Below, one piece after another: positions 38,956 to 54,876 of a DNA stretch of 64,000 nucleotides (positions are counted from its first letter, which is position 1; each line of letters begins with the position of its first letter). The notes beneath the pieces were generated by a model. It made no database searches and was not told the DNA's origin. It saw nothing but the letters and a program-made list of their open reading frames with translations. A program made the translations under genes and the position numbers. The DNA comes from Amoeboaphelidium protococcarum (taxonomy: Eukaryota; Aphelidiomycota; Aphelidea): the NCBI GenBank assembly GCA_023515745.1, contig JALECJ010000257.1, positions 2,234,687 to 2,298,686 on the forward strand. The letters are read 5' to 3'.

Positions 38956-40340
38956 ATGACTGATTTTAGGTATCAAGTTCAGTAGTTGTAGCGATTGGAT
39001 GGAAATAAGTAGTGTGTGGATTGCGGAAGTCATAATCCGTAATGGGCCTCCGCATCATTTGGTACCTTTATCTGTTTGGAGTGCAGCGGTCAGCACAGAT
39101 CGCTCGGTGTTCACATCAGCTTTGTTCGATCCGTCACAATGGACAGCTGGAAAGAGGAGTAGCATAATAAGATGAAGGTACATAATTCGTATTGTATATG
39201 ATCATTCATCTATATAGTCGCCGTTGATTGAATGTGTATTTGTAGGTGGGAGGAAATGATAAAGCTAGGTAATTCTTTGAAAAGTATGGAATCCAGGGCA
39301 TGTCGATCACTTAAAAGTATTAAACTAAAGCGGCTGATCTGTATAAGGAGAAACTGTTGGCAGAGATGCAAGGTAGAGATTTCGATCTGCCTGCTCCATC
39401 TCCGGAACTGAGTCGTGTTAAAGTCGCTGAGAATGCAGCCACTTCCATGATGAATGGCGGCGGTGGTAATAATATGTAGCAGAGAATGGATATGGGTAGT
39501 AATAGTATGAGTAGTAGCTAGATGAGCACCAAGAGCCGTAATGAAGAGTACTTTGCTCGTAAAGGAGCAGAGAATAGTTAACGTCCGGTTGATCTTCCTC
39601 CTAATCAGGGTGGTAAATATCAAGGCTTTGGGAGCGATTATCAGGGCCCATCAACAAGCAAAGGCCGTAATGAAGAAGATATTCTTAGTGATGCCGTCAG
39701 TGCTTTCTCTAAAGGTTGGTCCGTGTTTGGTGCCAAAGCGGTGGAGTGGGGAAGGTATGCGGCAACTCAGGCAGAGTCTATCGGCAAGGATATCAATACG
39801 AATGTGATTAAACCGACCGCTTCAAAGCTGCAGGATCCTAATCTTAGGTAGAATCTATCAAATTAGCTGAACTCTATTGGAAAGAATATTGTGGAAACCA
39901 GCGATAAAGGCATCTCGTTCATTGCACATGCACTCACGGGAGAAGAGCAGGTAAAGTCGCCATCTAGTTCCTCCTTCTCTGGGCGCGGATAGAATTCTTA
40001 TGAGAAATTGCATGAGAATTATGACGGTAGTAATGCTGGAAATAGTGAAGATTTGTTCAAAGACGCGAATGATTTGGCTGTCCCTCAGGATCAAAATGCT
40101 TTTGCTAGTCAATCTGAAGCTGTTGGATATGGCTCCAATGTGCCGCAATCGACATTGCCAACTTCTTCTGTTGCATAAGATCAGTTTATTAATAATAAAG
40201 AACGAGTGGATAATAGTTAGAATCAGCAAATCTCGCAGGCCATGTCCAAGTAAGTGACGGCAGCGAAAGATGAGGCTCACCGGCCGTCCAGCAGTGAACA
40301 ATGGACTGACGTGAATGACGATGATTGGGCTGACTTTTGA
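38956..40340 (+). CDS. ArfGAP (ArfGAP1/Gcs1-like, 2 exons)
   Basis: Exons 38956-39177 and 39246-40340 (intron 68 nt, GTACAT...TTGTAG), 438 aa. ArfGAP zinc finger: [40 protein letters not shown] (C-X2-C-X16-C-X2-C, with Arg of the catalytic finger in HRSLGVH). The C-terminal region has amphipathic ALPS-like stretches ([20 protein letters not shown]) and a WxxF-type end ([14 protein letters not shown]). It stimulates GTP hydrolysis on Arf1 at Golgi membranes. More than 15 TAA/TAG = Gln. The symbol is left open between Gcs1 and other ArfGAP1-class members. Confidence 0.92.
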
Positions 40341-40686
40341 TTATTATTGAACAGTTCTCGTAACTCTCGCTGGAATAGATTGAGCTTATTGTCATCATCA
40401 TACCTGCTCATCTGTCTTTATACATGTACCAATAATTTAATCTTTTAAGCACGTTTTATCATAATCGCTCAAATATCATATGATAACATCGTGACTTGTG
40501 TGTGATCCATAGGAGCTCCTGATCATGAAACCGAATCAGCGGCAGAGCCATGGAGAACAATTAGGGGGTGGATGAATCTTCTCACGGGTGTCTTTCTAAT
40601 CACATACAATATCATTGCTGTGCAGTAATATAATATTTAAAGCTAATAAAATTTAGCAGATTTGTATTTTTGTACAATTAGTAATA
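40341..40686. other. Intergenic
   Basis: About 345 bp between two plus-strand genes; no coding signal. Presumably the ArfGAP 3'UTR and the promoter of the next gene. Confidence 0.4.
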
Positions 40687-43602
40687 ATGTCTGATAGTAA
40701 GGGTGATAGCAATAATACCCGGAATACCTCCAATCCGTACCGCTTATCTGACGGATCCGTGATAATGTCACCTACTGATATGATGTCCTATTACAATGTG
40801 AAGCAGTAGGATGACAATGACGCGTCAATGAGGCGCAGCGATCAGAATAATAATAGTATACCAATGTCTAATGTGTCTGAACACGCGGTACTGGATCCGT
40901 CTAGTTCAATGAAGCCTGCGGTGAAAGTCTAACATGTCGACGACGATACAATTAAACGCCACAGTGGCCCCAACAATAATCAACCAACGCGCGTCCAGCC
41001 ACTTGTGAAATAATTGTAGTAGCAGTAGTAGTAAAGTAGTACTTAGAGTAAGATTGACAGTATGAACGCGCCTTCAGATGCTCATTAGTAGCAGTAATTG
41101 CGTCCTCTGAGCACTGTCATAGAAGTCAACCTCAATGATGGTGATCGCTAGTAATCTGCTGATGAAGATGAGTCTCATGATGAGCCAGTTATTATACCGT
41201 CGCCTCATTCATAGCCGCGATTTTCACCACCAGACAGTCCGTACCCAGAATCCTTGGCCACGCTGGGTAGTAGCGGTGGTGGTAGCGATTGTGAGACTGG
41301 CTCTGTGGACACCAAAGTGCATTCTCCAAAATTGGCTAATATGGTGTAAAATGGTGCTGCTAATGCTGATGCTTAATCTGATTACTCAAAGAAGAGACGT
41401 CCTTTTGTGTAGAGATACAAAGTTTGCCTAATCATATCTGGTATTCTGTTCCTATTCTTCATCATAGCGGTAGTGCTATGTATCATATTCTTTCGCTAGA
41501 TTGGACAGGCGTTCGTTAATGGTAGTAGAGTTGAATTTTATGATATCAAAATTGTGCGTCCGGATGAGACTGGATTTACGGCTCAGGTGAGAGGTCGCAT
41601 CAGTAATGCTGGCCCGATCAATGCTAAAACTTCTCCGATGAATGTTACCATTTAGTATGAAGGATATGATCTCGGCTGGATGGAGATGCCGGCCATCAAC
41701 CTCAAGATGGGAGCGGCTGATATTGAGATGGAATCACGTATGACGTTAAGTAATAAGACTGCGTTTGTACAGTGTAATGCTGATCTGATGAAGCGAGAGT
41801 CTTTCACGTGGAGACTGATGGGCCTTACCGACGTGTCTGTTATGGATATGATTTCTCTGAGCTAGTTGACTTTTGATAAATCTGTTGCATTATAAGGTAT
41901 GAATGGTTTCCCTGGACTTACTGTGAGTTACATGGACATGAAGGGTGATAACAAGACTATCAATACCACCATCAGTGCTGATTTGGTCAATAAGTCTCCG
42001 GTTTCGATTGAAATGGGAACCATGATGCTAGATATGTATTACGCTGGCAGATTACTGGGTTCCGTGAATACCACGGTGGATATGTTAAGCACTGGATCTA
42101 ATCCAATGAACTTCACTGGATTTTTGACCAAGCCTCCAGAGGGATAGAACAGTGACCATTTCTCTCAAATGTTTTCCAACTACGTGTCTGGTCAAGATTC
42201 AATTGTGGCGTGTGTTGGTACTGGATTTACTGGGCGTAATAATAACACACCATCATGGCTGGTTGCCACCATCAAGGCTATGAATATGACTGTAGTGTTG
42301 CCGCCTGGATAGAATTTGGAGCTTATCACATCGCTGAATGCCTCTGGTATAGACATGAATTTCAATACGGGAAGCTACTAGAAGCCGAGTATATCCGCAT
42401 CCAGTATTAAGGCTGGAATTAAGATTCCTTTTGATTTCCCTGTGCAAGTGCTCGAAAGCCGTCAAGCTGTCCAAGTCTTCAATGGCGCTAATATTATCGG
42501 CACCATGAAGACTGATTGGGCGAATACTTCTAACGCGGAGGATCCTAACCAAATCTCAACTTATATTCCAGAGAGCACTTTATACGTAGATGATGATCAG
42601 GTGGAACCATTTGCTGACTTTCTAAAGGAGCTCTTCATCACTGAAGGCAAGAATTATACTTTTAAGGGAACCGCTGATATGGTGGCAGAAACCGCTGTGG
42701 GCACTTTGACTCTGACTGGAATTAGATTTGCCCAATCACTCTACTCCAAAGGTATGCTCGGCCTTAGACCGTACAGTATCGAGAATGGACGCGTCTCTAA
42801 TCCCACAATTCACAATACTACGGTGGTGAAGGGATTGAGTGATCAGATTTGGATGCAGAACTACATTACTTTGTACAGCGCTTCGGATGTGGTCGTTCAT
42901 ATGGGTGATGTCACGCTGGATGTCCTTGCTGAGGGTGAAAAGATTGGATACACGATGCTCAAGAATCTTACGCTCCATCAGGGTGAGAACAATATCACGT
43001 GCTATACATACTTCCAGCCTGTTAGTGATGTATAGAAAGAGAAGGGTATGAAGTTGATCAATAGTTTTATGAACCGAAAAGCTATGGAAACTTCATTGCG
43101 TGGCACAGCATCAAATTCTACTCAGAACCCTCTGCTCAAATCTTCCATTAGTGAGCTTTATCTTACTGCTCCATATCCTGGACTTCCAGATAAGCTGGTA
43201 CAGGAAGGCAATATGAAGATCAATCCTTTCACTTCACCATTTAACAAGCAGGCTAAGGCGTCATTCAGAACGGAGAATCCATTCATGGACTCTATGACTC
43301 TGCTCAAGTTTAAGGCTGATATCACGAAAGATGGACGACCTATGGGTAGTGTTGATGTTGTGCTTGACGGATCGGATGGATAGCCTCCAGTTATTGTTCC
43401 AGCTCAAAACACTATCGACACTCCTTTCTTCAAAGTGATGTTAGATGATCCGCTCAGTGGACAGTCTATTGGTTCAATGTTTAAGGGAATGGTTGGTAGA
43501 TTAAATGTTAATGTCACGTCGCATATAGAGGCTAAACTTGGAGAATATCCTATGAGCGTTGAGTATCTAGATGAAAGTTTAAATACTGATATCAGTCTTT
43601 GA
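40687..43602 (+). CDS. Large type II membrane glycoprotein, Tag1/DUF3712-like
   Basis: 971 aa, single exon. A cytosolic Ser/Asn/Gln-rich N-terminus (1-246) holds a poly-Q run written mainly with TAG/TAA. One transmembrane helix at about 247-271 (LIISGILFLFFIIAVVLCII) is followed by a 700-residue lumenal part with several LEA2/DUF3712-like beta-sandwich repeats (VEFYDIKIVRPDETGFTAQV, and DVVVHMGDVTLDVLAEGEKI) and over ten N-x-S/T sequons. The layout matches fungal vacuolar proteins such as yeast Tag1, which signals autophagy termination. Function here is inferred from architecture only. Confidence 0.75.
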
Positions 43603-43749
43603 TTGATTCACCTACTGACTGACTGAAATGAATAGTGATTACTAACCAGTAGAATAAGAAATAGTTTAGATAAGTTCAATTGGTAAATTCACATTTTCAA
43701 TTCCATACATAAAGCTTGCTGTTAAAATGTCCTAGAGATCTTAATTAAT

Positions 43750-48165
<4,416 letters not shown>

Positions 48166-48689
48166 TTTTAAATAACTCTGATAAATTGTATTTATTATTA
48201 TCTATATAAATATATGACCAAACCAAGATTATCACTTCCACTTGAATATACTGTGAATGTTACAACAACAGAATAACAAGTGAAGCTACTGCAAAGACGC
48301 GAAATGAGTGTCAGAAGAAAGAACGCTTATGAATTTAAAACGGAAACAACGCGAAACGTGACAAAGCAAGTACATGGGTAGTGTAGTACTAGCTTGTTAT
48401 TGAACTGATACTCTATGAAAGAAACAAAGCAAATTATGAGGTTTAAATTGTTTAGGTATATTTCTACCCTTGTTGAGCAGTAGAATCAAAAAGTTGCCGG
48501 GCCGAAGATATTGCCTTCTGATTATCATTTTGGTACTTCAACAGCGCGTATTGTATGATCCTCATACTGTACTCCTTGAGAATAAGCTGAGAAGGTTAAT
48601 CACGTTGAAAATGAAATAATTTTGAGTATAGAATGCAATTTATATCATCGTTCATATCATTATAATTACGTGCAAACTTCGTACAAATA
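48166..48689. other. Intergenic at island edge
   Basis: About 520 bp between STT4 start and the kinase fragment. No coding signal; AT-rich. Confidence 0.4.
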
Positions 48690-49225
48690 TCAAATAGTTT
48701 TTTACAAATCTTCCAACTGACTTCTCAACTCACCCAGTTGCCAGCGACGATTGTGGTGCTGCAAGCACTTATCAATGAGCAATTGCAGTTGGCTGGCATG
48801 CTGAGCAAAAGCTCCTTTCCACTACACCGAGGTAAAATCAAACGAGTAATACTGCATTTCAATAGGAGTGATATCTAGAGTTTCCTCTGCTAGCTGCCAC
48901 TACAACTCAATTTGCCTCAACAATTCCGCTCTTTGTGCATTAACCAGATCCCAGGTGGAACTTTCACTAGTGAGTCCAAGTATCATGACACCGAATAGCC
49001 ATAAGTCGTGATTAGCATGAGAGCGACTCTCAGGTGCTTTGTCGTGTGCATTTTCGCGTTTGGGAGACACACAGTCTAAAGGCGTAGCCTAATCATAATC
49101 TATCAGCGTCACAGTATCTTCAGACTTCCAACAGATGTTTCGCGCGCAAATATCGCAATGACAAATGCGGTGTTCACCATTATCACGCTGGGAACTCCCG
49201 GTAAAGCACAGTCTCTTATTTAATT
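48690..49225 (-). pseudogene. C-terminal half of an unfamiliar protein kinase
   Basis: Open minus-strand frame with catalytic loop HRICHCDICARNI (HxD..ARN), metal-binding loop TLIDYDQATPL (DYD instead of DFG), NHDLWLFGVMILGL (helix F) and a coiled end QLGELRSQLEDLQKTI TGA. It lacks the N-lobe. Upstream its frame runs a few codons (QLNKRLCFTGSSQRDNGE) into the 185-bp repeat family and then stops. The missing N-terminal half lies about 4 kb away, same strand, at 53252-54876. A splice acceptor (CCAAG) at 49226 would join that half in frame. Not a family I recognise. Called a pseudogene fragment because the gene is split, though a long intron cannot be excluded. Confidence 0.55.
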
Positions 49226-49377
49226 CTTGGCAATTGATGAAGCTAGCACTTATTCATACTAGAAATTACATTCAACGAAGTGCTGCTGTCTGAATTGTAG
49301 TTGTTACTTTTAACCGTAATTTTTCCGGTCGCCTCATGATCTAACCGTAAAATTTACGCTTCACCATTATCGCACTA
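49175..49377. repeat. Solitary copy of the 185-bp repeat family
   Basis: About 200 bp, near-identical to one unit of the array at 52464-53260. It shares ACTCCCGGTAAAGCACAG, the variant stretch CTTGGCAATTGATGAAGC, GTGCTGCTGTCTGAATTG and GGTCGCCTCATGATC. It abuts, and partly overlaps, the 5' edge of the kinase C-terminal fragment. Confidence 0.85.
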
Positions 49378-49726
49378 GGATAGCACTTAGAAAAGTAACT
49401 GCCCTGTTCTAATATTGCCTTAGTTAAGGTTTTCGAATAACCAGGAATTCGAATCCGTCATACTGTACCAATCTGAGCAGTTGTTGTAGCAACGAACCGT
49501 TTTGCTTACAGTCGCAGTGATAAAAAACCGTGAGAATTACGGTTTACGTTTGCGTCGCGCACTTTGCAAAACTTTCAAGATGACAATGATATAAAAGACG
49601 TAGAATATAAGAAATCCTAAGAATGCCTGTATCATGTTGATTAGTCATCACAAGCTCGCTTGGTGTTATATTAGAGAGTATTGATTTGGATTGGACTCTT
49701 GACAAGCAGAAGAGATAGATATAGAG
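49378..49726. other. Intergenic within accessory island
   Basis: About 350 bp between the solitary repeat copy and a doubtful open frame. No recognisable feature. Confidence 0.35.
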
Positions 49727-50119
49727 ATGGAGAGTGGAAAATCTCTTCTGGAAATGCAGCTTCGAAATTGGCAGTACTTGTCCATATTACCAATCAGATG
49801 TCTATTATACTGGTGTATCATATCCTTCCTAGATATAGTTACGATTATGTATAAATATATATTATATGGCTATCCACTTACAGTCCAGACAGGATTAGAG
49901 TTCTGCCGAGTTTTCGCTCATAGTCTATATCAAAATGATGATTGCATTTTCAGCAGCCTCTATTTGATGATGTCATTTAGGATTAGGAAGTACCACTGTG
50001 TTGTAGTTGGATAGTGGAAAGCCTTCAATACTATTTAGCGGTGCGGCGATATGGAACAATTGTCACCTACAGACGCGATGGCTTAAATGGTCGGCTCTGT
50101 ACATTTCCATCTATCGTGA
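49727..50119 (+). CDS. Possible small membrane protein (doubtful)
   Basis: 130-aa frame under UAR = Gln with two hydrophobic patches (LSILPIRCLLYWCIISFLDI and CIFSSLYLMMSFRI), starting MESGKSLLEMQLRNW and ending SVHFHLS TGA. No homology recognised. It has only two TAG and one TAA and lies in the rearranged island; it could be a chance frame. Confidence 0.3.
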
Positions 50120-50352
50120 TACAATCATTCTTATTATGCACGTTCTCATTGAGCAGTAATTAAAAAGTAATGAATTGTTTATATTAGGTGAAAGTGTTTC
50201 GATTCTGCTATTCAAGATTTGGTTTAGTCCATCGCTTGTAGTCAAACTAGTGCTGTATGTATTAATAAATTAGAAAAATAATGTTGTGCATAATTATACG
50301 TATTCAACTGTTCATAGTACGGCAGTGATGATAGAGTGTTAGCAGTGAACAT

Positions 50353-51966
50353 TCAGATGATGCTTCCGTCCATGTCAATGAACCCATGCACGCTCAGCTT
50401 CTTCACCAATTCAGCGTCCTCACACAATGGGTTCTCTCCGATTTTGATTGCTGCAATATGGGGCCACGTCTTCGATTCGATATAATGTAAAAGTGCTATT
50501 CCTGAGTCGGTATTGAATTCGTTAGCTTTTAAGTTGATAGAACTAATACGGTGACAGCCCGCAAGCGCTTCCAGCAACGGCAGCGCGTGCTTCTCAGCGA
50601 TCAACGATCCTTCAATGTCTAAACTCTCCAACTGTCTCCAATTCCTTAGGCCAATCACAAAGTTGGCTCCGGCATCAATCATAATCGGTTCCGTCTCTCC
50701 ATCCACATCCTCCTTGATGCTGAAGTTGTTGTCGCCCAAGTTGAGATGCTTTAGATTGCAGTGACTTAAAGCTCCAATGATCTGAATCAGGCTTCCAGGG
50801 TGCAGTGAGCATGCGTTCAGATTCACAGATTGTAGACTTAACATCGAACGCGGCAAGTTCTTCAATGATGACCAGTCGGATTGTCCAATTTAATTGCAGC
50901 TAAAATTCAGATGCAGCAAACGGCATTCGGCCAAGTGTAACAATTGGCAAATGACTGGAATGACAGCCGCCGGTATTCCGCAGTCTTCACAGTCTAGGCG
51001 CTGCATGGAAGTGAGCAGTTGCAATGCTGAAATAACCATCTCAATGCCAATCCTCCCAAGAGCATTCCGTGACACGTTCAGCTCCTTCAGATAAGGGAGA
51101 TGGGCAGCCGAAGAGAGAAGCAGAGACAGCTGGAAGATATTGGAGGGCAGAGATTTAAACGAATCAGATATGTTTAATGCCATCATCTACTTCAAACTCA
51201 TAAATGCATTAGATAATTCATAGCAAGCCGACGCGGAGTAGCTGGATCCTGACAGATCCACGCTGATCACCTTGTCAACCTCCAGAGTCAGTGCCTGACA
51301 GAATTTGTGCACGTCAGGTCTCGCACAAACTCTATCAGAGACCACAGGGAACTTATAACATTCCGCGTGACTCCCTTAGTCCACTTTCAGCAGTTGCATA
51401 CAATTCACCAGCAAATCTTATGCCTACTACAGGGTATCTGGCAATAATGCTACACTATGGAAAGGCAGACCAACAGTCCGTTGTGATGAGCTACTACCAC
51501 CATCAGCAGTTTCAACTTGATAGCGCGCGTGGTCATCATTAGCCACAATGGTTTGAACTGGTGCCGGCTATGGCAAGGAAGAGGCTTCGTATCCAGTCTC
51601 TTCAAATATCACCATACAATTGCATTCGGCGGCCAGAGGGACAAGTTCCAATTTATGAAGGTACCTCTTAGCCAGTTTCCCGCGCGCGTCATTGCAATTG
51701 AAGTCACACGAGTTAAGGACTTCATTGTGTAAAGTACCACCAGGTTGTTAACTCTTCTTGCCTACCAGATAGTCCACCTTGTCTTAGAACTGCTTCTTTG
51801 AAAGTATGACACCATTTACGGGAAAATGATCAACCAGCACGTCACAGTGAATGAACCCAGCATCATTTGCAGTAATACCTTGCCTCTTTAGAAACGAATC
51901 AACCAACTGCAATCTGTGCACGCGCATTTACTACTATTTAGTCAAAGTGCATGACTTTTGTGCCAT
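50353..51966 (-). CDS. Leucine-rich-repeat protein (ribonuclease-inhibitor type)
   Basis: 537 aa, single exon, ATG at 51966 (MAQKSCTLTKQQQMRVHRLQ). The N-terminal 240 residues have no known fold and are rich in Cys and acidic residues. From about 260, RI-type LRRs follow: LPYLKELNVSRNALGRIGIE, LTSMQRLDCEDCGIPAAVIP, LQSVNLNACSLHPGSLIQII, NLKHLNLGDNNF, QLESLDIEGSLI, ISSINLKANEFNTDSGIALL. LRRs usually bind protein. The gene sits between the solitary repeat copy and the tandem array, so it may have been carried in or captured by the rearrangement that split the kinase. It is intact and has normal host codon use including TAA/TAG. Confidence 0.85.
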
Positions 51967-52463
51967 TTTTATAACAGAAACTTGAGTAGAGCTTACGTAG
52001 AGAGGAATTTAGCTGATGTTAAAGTGTAATAAGAAGTAGATTGAGAAGGAGATTCCACTCCCTAATCTGAAACAAATCTCTGAAACAACTTTCACGCGGC
52101 TTGAAAGACGGCAAAGGAAATTTCATTGAACACGACGTTTCATGCGTTCAGCCACTAAATGAAAATAATCACACACGCGTTTCAAAGCTTGCATTTATGT
52201 GTAGAGAGCAATTAAGATATGCGATTCTCAACAGTATAAACATCTCAGTCCAAATCTGCCTGTGGAAAGTCTGTGCCATTCGCTAGTGCACTGCTATTAA
52301 GATTTTGGTGTGCTCGCTTCCGAAATGCTAACAAATTCCAACATGGCACCACCATCAAGCCTATAATGGTTTGACTCTTCCTAATATTTGATTAGCTTGA
52401 ACTCAAGTATCTGAAAAATAAATTCAGCAAAGTGATCGCAGCTGAATAGTCATTGTAATGATC
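51967..52463. other. Intergenic between LRR gene and repeat array
   Basis: About 500 bp upstream of the LRR gene, ending where the 185-bp array begins. No coding signal beyond a short chance frame. Confidence 0.4.
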
Positions 52464-53260
52464 AACCGTAATTTCTCCGGTCGCCTCATGATCTAACCGT
52501 AGAATTTACGCTTCACCATTATCGCGGTGGGAACTCCCGGTAAAGCACAGCTGCGGAGTACTCTCCACTGAGACGATCAGTTTAACTCATTCATACTAGA
52601 AATTACATTCAACGAAGTGCTGCTGTCTGAATTGTAGTTGTTACAGCTAACCGTAATTTCTCCGGTCGCCTCATGATCTAACCGTAGAATTTACGCTTCA
52701 CCATTATCGCGGTGGGAACTCCCGGTAAAGCACAGCTGCGGAGTACTCTCCACTGAGACGATCAGTTTAACTCATTCATACTAGAAATTCCATTCAGCGA
52801 AGTGCTGCTGTCTGAATTGTAGTTGTTACTTTTAACCGTAATTTCTCCGGTCGCCTCATGATCTAACCGTAGAATTTACGCTTCACCATTATCGCGGTGG
52901 GAACTCCCGGTAAAGCACAGCTGCGGAGTACTCTCCACTGAGACGATCAGTTTAACTCATTCATACTAGAAATTCCATTCAGCGAAGTGCTGCTGTCTGA
53001 ATTGTAGTTGTTACTTTTAACCGTAATTTCTCCGGTCGCCTCATGATCTAACCGTAGAATTTACGCTTCACCATTATCACGCTGGGAACTCCCGGTAAAG
53101 CACAGTCTCTTATTTAATTCTTGGCAATTGATGAAGCTAGCACTTATTCATACTAGAAATTCCATTCAGCGAAGTGCTGCTGTCTGAATTGTAGTTGTTA
53201 CAGCTAACCGTAATTTCTCCGGTCGATTCATGATCTAACCGTAAAATTTACGCTTCTCTG
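52464..53260. repeat. 185-bp tandem repeat array (about 4.3 units)
   Basis: Unit starts (AACCGTAATTTCTCCGGTCG) at 52464, 52649, 52834, 53019 and 53206: spacing 185, 185, 185 and 187 bp. Units are nearly identical but come in two versions of one segment. Three carry CTGCGGAGTACTCTCCACTG; the fourth carries TTAATTCTTGGCAATTGATG, as in the solitary copy at 49.2 kb. Read on the minus strand each unit contains a GTAAAT donor-like site directly after the kinase word AEKR at the outer edge. The opposite part matches coding sequence just upstream of the kinase catalytic loop. So the unit looks like an amplified intron/exon junction of the kinase. Confidence 0.92.
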
Positions 53261-54876
53261 CTAAATGTATCAATATGGTTACAATTTACACTAACACATC
53301 CACTAGCTTCTTGAAGTCACGAGGCGGATTCTGTTTCAAGTCGCCCTGTTCGTAGAGAGGCATTCTTTAATACGGTACCTCGAAGATACCATCCATCACA
53401 TAGAAAAGGATCTTTCCTAATTTCATTTTCAACAGGACATAAGTTAGCAGTCCAAAAGCTGTATAATTTGTAGACATGGCCCTGATCTTAATCAATGTAT
53501 ATAGGATTGTAAAATGATGGTCGAGCAACCAACTTGGAATGATCCAAATTTGGGAAAATCCGGCATAATAGATGAGGAGCAATCCAGCAGTACTATGCAA
53601 CTGGTGCATTCAATACAGGTGACCCCCCCTACTCATGTCCACTAAAATTACAGGAAAACGCGCGCGATCACTGGACACGAGTCGACTCATGTCCACCTCA
53701 ATGAAAATGCCCAATATAGTAACGTTTTGAGAAATTTTTTGTTGTAGTTCGATTTTAATATCTTTAAGTAACGTAAGTATGTCTTAATATTCTTCAATAT
53801 ATTTAAATTGCGAATTAGAGTCGCTGATATGGGCCTTTGATATTAGCGTTTGTTAGCTCCGCGGAACGATCTGTTAGAAACAAGTGAGGAGCGATATGGA
53901 CATGAGTTAAGGTCCAAACCGTGCCTGTCCAAAATTTCATATATTGAAAAAAATTGAAAAATTATATTTTCGGAATCAGCGTATTCGAAATTATAACATA
54001 CTAAAAAATCACGATTTAAGAAGGGTAAGTGGACATGAGTATGGTGGTCATGAGTAGGGGGGTCACCTGTAGATTAGCGCGCGTTTGCAACTGTTCATAC
54101 ACTCTGATCGCCCACTTTACCCAGGATGTCAGACGGTTGGCCATTTACACGCCTTAAAGACGACCAGATCTAGCAATGATGATTTTACCAGTGCCATAAA
54201 TATCGCACAAATCTATGCGCACAATGTAGAGGCTTTTGTGAGACATCAATGGTACGTAAACATACCACTCCTCTCCAAATATACTGGTGACATCGTGGCT
54301 TGGCAGCATAGGAAATACACGTTGCATAAAGCCGATACCAAAGAGCCCAGCTTGGAGAGTATATTGTTCCAGTTTCTAAGACAATTCGCTATTCTGCTTG
54401 ACCTAAGCAAGAGGACCGATAATTTGGTCAACAGCAGATTTGGACAACATTAGATCAAAAATGCTAATCCTAGGCCAATAGACTCTACTCATCGTATAAT
54501 TATCTAACTCATTCTCCTCTGATTGTCCAACAACATTGCGCGGCATCTCCACTCTTCTCTTCCACTCAAAACTGTGAGAGGTTCCTTACAGTGCATCAGT
54601 CGCGCATTGCAGCAATTTTATCACGTTGGTCACTGTATCATATTCGTTAGTGTCCTCGGGCATATCGGCCAACTCATCCAATTTGACGCGCACAACCCCC
54701 GCTGCAGAGTTTACAGTTTCAATTTATTTAGCGCTTTAAAATCTCAGCAGATGCTCGGTGAAGTTAAATGTCCAATCATTAGAATCTACCATTGCAGCGG
54801 CCACAGCGCTACCAACACAGGAGCTGCCTGATCCAGATAGATACACATTATGCTCTCTAACGTTGACATAATCCAT
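53252..54876 (-). pseudogene. N-terminal half of the split kinase, interrupted by a MITE
   Basis: Minus-strand frame from ATG 54876 (MDYVNVREHNVYLSGSGSSC) runs about 270 codons to the MITE. With the MITE and one TA removed the frame continues (ANL|LNAPVAQYCWIAPH) to KLYSFWTANLCPVENE. Kinase hinge-like sequence RMPLYEQGDLKQN and helix DFKKLVDVLVQIVTILIHLA follow in a different frame, so at least one frameshift or small intron separates them. It ends at AEK|GTAAAT at the edge of the 185-bp array. The catalytic loop lies 4 kb away (48690-49225). Insertion, frame change and array together suggest a recently broken gene. Confidence 0.55.
53616..54069. mobile_element. MITE with TA target duplication
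   Basis: 454 bp bounded by inverted repeats CAGGTGACCCCCC(C)TACTCATG, about 21 bp with one indel in the C run, and flanked by TA on both sides, as for Tc1/mariner-type insertions. The motif ACTCATGTCC or its complement recurs inside (near 53630, 53685, 53897 and 54032). No coding capacity. Removing it with one TA restores the surrounding kinase frame, so it inserted into coding sequence. Confidence 0.88.

Noticed and set aside
49440-49475. T-arm-like sequence (AATTCGAATCC) suggesting a tRNA
   Set aside because: No matching acceptor, D or anticodon stems can be folded from the flanks. No tRNA or rRNA gene could be supported anywhere in the window.
52464-53260. CRISPR-like array
   Set aside because: Units are contiguous 185-bp tandem copies with no unique spacers, in a eukaryotic nuclear context.
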